DNA of 16,746 nucleotides, taken from assembly GCA_016926235.1 (NCBI GenBank), contig JAFGOZ010000686.1, positions 1 to 16,746 of the forward strand, given 5' to 3'. Both the position numbers and the translations under genes were made by a program. Within the stretch, counting starts at the first letter, position 1. The number at the start of each line of letters is the position of its first letter. Shown here in pieces: positions 13,375 through 16,746 of the stretch. The stretch comes from Bacteroidales bacterium. GTDB taxonomy: Bacteria; Bacteroidota; Bacteroidia; Bacteroidales; UBA10428. The notes under the pieces are model-generated. The model was given only the letters and a program-made list of their open reading frames with translations, was not told where the DNA came from and did no database searches.

Positions 13375-15150
13375 ATGAGTCCAAAAATCTTTGTCAAAAA
13401 TATCTGGATGTCTTTTGCAATTCTGATTATTGGAATTGGTTTAACTATTGTTGTCGCTATTTATACAAAAAACTATTCGGAAACTATAGCAAAGCATGAA
13501 TTTGCTTTGGAATGTAGTGAAATTATAACAAAAATAACCACAAGACTTTATACACATGCTCAACTTTTACGAAGTGGTTCATCATTTTTTGCTGCCTCTG
13601 ATACGGTTTCAAGAAATGAATGGAAAAAATTTATAGGAAGTTCCAAATTAAATAAGAATTTACCAGGTATTCAGGGTGTTGGTTTTTCAGTCATTATTAA
13701 AAAAGAACAATTACAACAACATATCCAACAGGTTAGAAAAGAAGGTTTTAAGGAATATACAGTTAGTTCTACAGGAAACAATGAAATATATACTTCAATT
13801 ATTTACCTTGAACCTTTTGTCGATAGAAATCTACGGGCTTTCGGTTACGATATGTATTCTGAACCGATAAGAAGAAAAGCAATGAAACAAGCCTGCGATT
13901 ACGACATTGCAACACTTTCGGGGAAAGTTCTTTTGATGCAGGAAACAGGTGAAGATTTGCAAGCAGGAACTCTCATGTATGTTCCTGTTTACCGAAACGG
14001 ATTGCCAACAAATACAATAGAAGAACGGCGATCTGCCATTAAAGGTTGGGTATTTAGCCCATATCGTATGATTGATTTAATGCAAGGTGTTTTAGGTCGT
14101 TGGGATGTACATGATAATAATAAAATTCATTTACAGATTTATGATAATGATAGTATTTCGCCAAATTCATTACTATTCGATAGTAAAATCAAAGACACAA
14201 TAGTTCATACTGATAAATCTGTTGAAACACTTACTATTCCAATCGATTTTAATGGAAAGAAATGGACTTTGCAGTTTTCAAAATCATATGGTCAATTTGC
14301 ATTTTTTCAAAGCAATGCGTTTGTTGTTTTATTTAGTGGTATCACAATCAGTTTGTTGTTGTTTTCTTTGTCGCTGTCATTATTAAATATACGTTTTAGG
14401 GCGAAGCAATTAAAGGAAAGCGAAATCAAATTAATCGAACTTAATGCCTCCAAGGACAAATTCTTCTCAATTATTAGCCATGACCTTAAAAGCCCTTTTA
14501 ACTCCATTATCGGTTTTAGCAATCTTCTTGTAGAACAGATTAAGAATAATGACACTGAAGGAATTGATATGTATGGCAATTTAATCCTGGAATCGTCCAA
14601 TATGGCAATGGATTTACTGCTGAATCTGATAGAATGGTCGCTCTCGCAAACCGGTAGAATGGTATTCAATCCGGAGTATTTCGATATGGTAGCTTGTATC
14701 AATAAAGTTACTCTTATGTTTGATTACATTGCCAGACAAAAATCAATCACCATCAAAAATGTTTTGCCACAAAGTGCATTTGTCTTTGCTGATAATTCAA
14801 TGATAAGCACGGTGTTAAGAAACTTGATTTCCAATGCTATAAAATTCACCAGGCCAGGCGGAGAGATCATTGTTTCAGCAATGGAAAAACAAAATCAGAT
14901 CATCTTTTCGATAACCGATAGCGGTGTTGGCATATCAAAAAACAGCATTGAAAAATTATTCCGGATCGACCAAAACTACTCAACTACCGGTACCAATAAG
15001 GAGACTGGGACCGGACTGGGTTTGATTCTTTGCAAAGATTTTGTGGAAAAAAACAAAGGGAAAATTTGGGTTGAAAGCGAGGAGGGGAAAGGTTCAATAT
15101 TTTATTTTACCTTACCTTACAATGCAGATCAGCAAGAAAAAAAAGATTGA
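13375..15150 (+). CDS. CHASE-domain sensor histidine kinase
   Basis: A 591-residue kinase. Membrane helix 1 is at about 12-31. An extracytoplasmic CHASE domain (PF03924) lies at about 70-230, with PGIQGVGFSVII, YLEPFVDRNLRAFGYDM and YVPVYRNG, the usual family landmarks. Helix 2 is at about 315-337, then a short coiled linker. HisKA has phospho-acceptor His369 (SIISHDLKSPFNSIIGF). The HATPase domain has N-box NLISNAIKF (Asn487), G1 DSGVGIS (515-521) and G2 GTGLGL (545-550), closing with GSIFYFTLPY. All residues needed for ATP binding and autophosphorylation are present. CHASE domains sense small extracellular molecules such as cytokinin-like or other adenine-type ligands; the ligand here is unknown. 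No intact response regulator follows, only a decayed receiver start. It is single cargo between E5 and E6 and large for a cassette. Confidence 0.9.
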   Translation: MSPKIFVKNIWMSFAILIIGIGLTIVVAIYTKNYSETIAKHEFALECSEIITKITTRLYTHAQLLRSGSSFFAASDTVSRNEWKKFIGSSKLNKNLPGIQGVGFSVIIKKEQLQQHIQQVRKEGFKEYTVSSTGNNEIYTSIIYLEPFVDRNLRAFGYDMYSEPIRRKAMKQACDYDIATLSGKVLLMQETGEDLQAGTLMYVPVYRNGLPTNTIEERRSAIKGWVFSPYRMIDLMQGVLGRWDVHDNNKIHLQIYDNDSISPNSLLFDSKIKDTIVHTDKSVETLTIPIDFNGKKWTLQFSKSYGQFAFFQSNAFVVLFSGITISLLLFSLSLSLLNIRFRAKQLKESEIKLIELNASKDKFFSIISHDLKSPFNSIIGFSNLLVEQIKNNDTEGIDMYGNLILESSNMAMDLLLNLIEWSLSQTGRMVFNPEYFDMVACINKVTLMFDYIARQKSITIKNVLPQSAFVFADNSMISTVLRNLISNAIKFTRPGGEIIVSAMEKQNQIIFSITDSGVGISKNSIEKLFRIDQNYSTTGTNKETGTGLGLILCKDFVEKNKGKIWVESEEGKGSIFYFTLPYNADQQEKKD

Positions 15151-15260
15151 TTGCCGATGATGATGAAACTTCAGAGCGATGGATCATATAAATTGGAAAT
15201 AGATACTTACAATTAGAGGTCATGCTGTGATATCGAAACCTTCACCGAACGATGAAAAAT
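15144..15260 (+). pseudogene. Decayed receiver-domain start after the kinase
   Basis: In a different frame from the kinase, starting at the A-run 15137-15144, the sequence reads RLIADDDETSERWII and then stops. ADDDETS is the acidic-pocket start of a response-regulator receiver domain (REC, PF00072), normally reached through exactly such a Lys-rich linker in hybrid kinases. Further on, another frame reads HAVISKPSPNDEK, which could match the helix-2/loop region of a receiver. No phospho-acceptor Asp region follows. I infer that the kinase once ended in, or was followed by, a receiver that was lost by a shift in the A-run and then decayed. The call rests on a short match. Confidence 0.5.
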
Positions 15261-15393
15261 GAATAATAATAAAATTGCTGACTCATTAAAGTTGTATCAT
15301 AGATATTATTATTTAGGACATTGTAAGAGATTAAACTAAAATGAGAAAAAGAAATCTTAAAGATGCATTTTAACAGAATGAAAAAAGTACTAA

Positions 15394-15531
15394 CCGCTAA
15401 CGTTATATCTAAAATATTGAGGTTAGGTGGTTATTTGAACTTTTAGGCCCCACACCTAAATTTGTAATGACATACAGTGACAATACCTGCAATTTGCCAT
15501 TGGTCATATGCGTAACGTTGTGTGTAATATT
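15394..15531 (+). repeat. Palindromic cassette-boundary element E6 (attC-like)
   Basis: Left end CCGCTAACGTTATATCTAAA and right end CATATGCGTAACGTTGTG are imperfect inverted copies: the right end in reverse reads CACAACGTTACGCATATG. The core holds TTTGTAATGACATACAGTGA, CTGCAATT and CCATTGGTC. The end CGTAACGTTGTGTGTAATAT is an inverted partner of AATACAACACCCAACAATGT (16588-16607) beyond the flavodoxin gene. Confidence 0.6.
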
Positions 15532-15550
15532 AAGGAATTAGCAACAGACT

Positions 15551-16588
15551 ATGAATAATATTCAGAAAGCCATAATATTTTATTTTTCAGGGACAGGTAA
15601 TGCAAAACGCATAGCATTATGGTTTTCTGAATTTGCAGTCAAAAATAGAATTGATTGTGAGATATTTGACATTGCAAAATGTGATATTAATAATATAACT
15701 TTTATTGACAATGCTTTGATATTAATAATTTCCCCGATACACGGTTTTAATTTTCCTAAAATTACATTGGACTTTATTCGTCATTTCCCGAGAGGAAACA
15801 ATCGTGTTGTTTTGATGAATACACGGGCTGGAATGAAAATAGGAAAATTTGTAACTCCTGGCTTAACAGGAATTGCATTTATGGTATCGTCATTAATATT
15901 GAGAAACAAATGTTATAAGATTGTCGGCCAAATCCCTTTTGATATGCCATCTAATTGGCTTTCAATACACCCTTCGTTAAATGAAAAGACGGTAAAATAT
16001 CTCCATAGAATAAATTACAGCAGAGTAGAAAAACATTCAGTCAAAATTTTCTCAGGTCAGCGAGATTTTTTTGCATACAGAGACTTGATTCAGGATATTC
16101 TTATTTCACCAATTGCATTAGGTTATTTCTTTATAGGCCGATTTGCATTGGCAAAGTCATTTTATGCTTCATCAGATTGTGATTCATGCGGTTTGTGTAT
16201 AAAGCAATGTCCTGTCCAAGCTATTAAAATGGTTAATAAACATCCTTTTTGGACTTTTAGATGTGAAAGTTGTATGCATTGTATGAATAACTGCCCCAAA
16301 AGAGCAATTGAAACAGCACACGGGTTAATTGTTATAGTAAGCATATTAAGTTCTTTTGTACTTACTCTATTATTACAAAGTGTTCTACAATTGGAGATTA
16401 AATCTTCGTTTATCAGATTGACCATTGGGTCGGTAATATTTATTGTAATTCTGTGGATTTTGTATTACATACAGCATTTATTAATGAAATTTAGGATAAT
16501 GTCTAAGTTAGTATCCTTAACATCATTGACACATTATAAATTTTGGGGGCGTTACAAATCAATACCAGACAAAAGATGGAAAGAATAA
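15551..16588 (+). CDS. Flavodoxin/ferredoxin fusion membrane protein (EFR1-like)
   Basis: A 345-residue electron-transfer protein. Residues 1-160 are a flavodoxin-like domain with the FMN phosphate loop YFSGTGNAKRIA (11-22) and IISPIHGFNFP (59-69). Residues 205-255 hold two [4Fe-4S] motifs of the bacterial ferredoxin type: Cys210, 213, 216, 220 (CDSCGLCIKQCP) and Cys238, 241, 244, 248 (CESCMHCMNNCP). This order matches EFR1-family ferrodoxins. Two C-terminal membrane helices (about 258-280 and 287-311) would tether it to the inner face of the membrane, followed by a basic tail. The redox partner is unknown; a low-potential electron-relay role is inferred. The ATG lies about 20 bp after E6 and the stop just before E7, so it is single cargo in the cassette-like series. 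Confidence 0.9.
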   Translation: MNNIQKAIIFYFSGTGNAKRIALWFSEFAVKNRIDCEIFDIAKCDINNITFIDNALILIISPIHGFNFPKITLDFIRHFPRGNNRVVLMNTRAGMKIGKFVTPGLTGIAFMVSSLILRNKCYKIVGQIPFDMPSNWLSIHPSLNEKTVKYLHRINYSRVEKHSVKIFSGQRDFFAYRDLIQDILISPIALGYFFIGRFALAKSFYASSDCDSCGLCIKQCPVQAIKMVNKHPFWTFRCESCMHCMNNCPKRAIETAHGLIVIVSILSSFVLTLLLQSVLQLEIKSSFIRLTIGSVIFIVILWILYYIQHLLMKFRIMSKLVSLTSLTHYKFWGRYKSIPDKRWKE

Positions 16589-16746
16589 ATACAACACCCA
16601 ACAATGTATGAAAATAATAGCCGTTTTTGTAGTAAAATCAAGGGTTGTAGCCCACTTCAATCCCGATGTACATCGGGATCAAAAGCTACAGGGCTGAGCG
16701 TAAAGAAACAGTCCAGTGGACTGTTTTAGTGAAGAGCCAGGTTGTG
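16588..16746 (+). repeat. Palindromic element E7 (attC-like), runs off the window
   Basis: Starts right after the flavodoxin-gene stop with ACAACACCCAACAATGTATG; ACCCAAC fits the RYYYAAC core. It contains GGGTTGTAGCCC, the 20-bp perfect palindrome ATCCCGATGTACATCGGGAT (16660-16679), and GCTACA pairing with TGTAGC. The left half matches E1 apart from an 11-bp shorter spacer. The right end lies beyond the window, or the element is interrupted by the hairpin repeat at 16706. Confidence 0.5.
16706..16726. repeat. Perfect hairpin repeat
   Basis: AAACAGTCCA, one base, TGGACTGTTT: a 10-bp perfect inverted repeat. With its surroundings (GGGCTGAGCG before, GTGAAGAGCC after) it resembles a dispersed intergenic repeat I associate with Bacteroidota genomes. 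That recollection cannot be checked here. Confidence 0.45.

Noticed and set aside
14307..14702. 131-codon minus-strand open frame
   Set aside because: Antisense to the kinase helix 2 and HisKA region; the sense strand carries the conserved motifs.
15137..15150. A-run at the kinase end as a programmed frameshift site
   Set aside because: The alternative frame stops after about 15 codons, so a shift would not give a functional receiver; decay explains it better.
1..16746. CRISPR array
   Set aside because: The repeats found are few, long, imperfect and widely spaced, with no regular short repeat-spacer pattern.

Overview
The window looks like a piece of a Bacteroidota chromosome, most likely Bacteroidales/Marinilabiliales-like. 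The DNA is AT-rich, promoters resemble the TTTG / TAnnTTTG type where one can be read, and two genes carry features typical of the phylum: a double Reg_prop propeller with a Y_Y_Y domain, and a predicted secreted esterase with extra C-terminal beta modules. Species cannot be named from sequence alone. No rRNA, tRNA, CRISPR array or complete insertion sequence was seen.

Layout. Positions 81-1425 hold a two-gene unit (small four-helix membrane protein plus SAM methyltransferase) bounded by two members of a 130-210 bp imperfect-palindrome family (E1, E2). Positions 1522-3067 hold a leftward regulator/enzyme pair: a TetR repressor with a well-formed two-operator promoter, and a short-chain dehydrogenase that has lost its catalytic Ser, Tyr and Lys. 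Positions 3068-4130 are a decayed 1 kb with a third family element (E3), a 49-codon ORF and what looks like the broken start of a membrane AraC-type regulator. Then come three large rightward genes: a secreted esterase (4127-5629), a membrane-anchored alpha/beta hydrolase (6245-8473), and a 1099-residue receptor joining a periplasmic Reg_prop/Y_Y_Y sensor to a chemoreceptor (MCP) signalling domain (8903-12202), closed by a strong intrinsic terminator.

From 12370 to the right edge, genes again alternate with the palindromic elements: E4, PH-like membrane protein, E5, CHASE histidine kinase with a decayed receiver remnant, E6, flavodoxin/ferredoxin membrane protein, E7. All genes in these units lie on the + strand. 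The sequence just before each gene is an inverted copy of the sequence just after it. This is the arrangement of integron gene cassettes with attC-like sites, although the cores only partly match the classical consensus and no integrase lies in the window. It is the most interesting structure here.

The genes do not form one pathway. The best local logic is a TetR-controlled SDR, possible surface hydrolysis by the two esterase/hydrolase genes, an environmental receptor that could feed a chemosensory array, and unrelated cargo genes in the cassette-like series.
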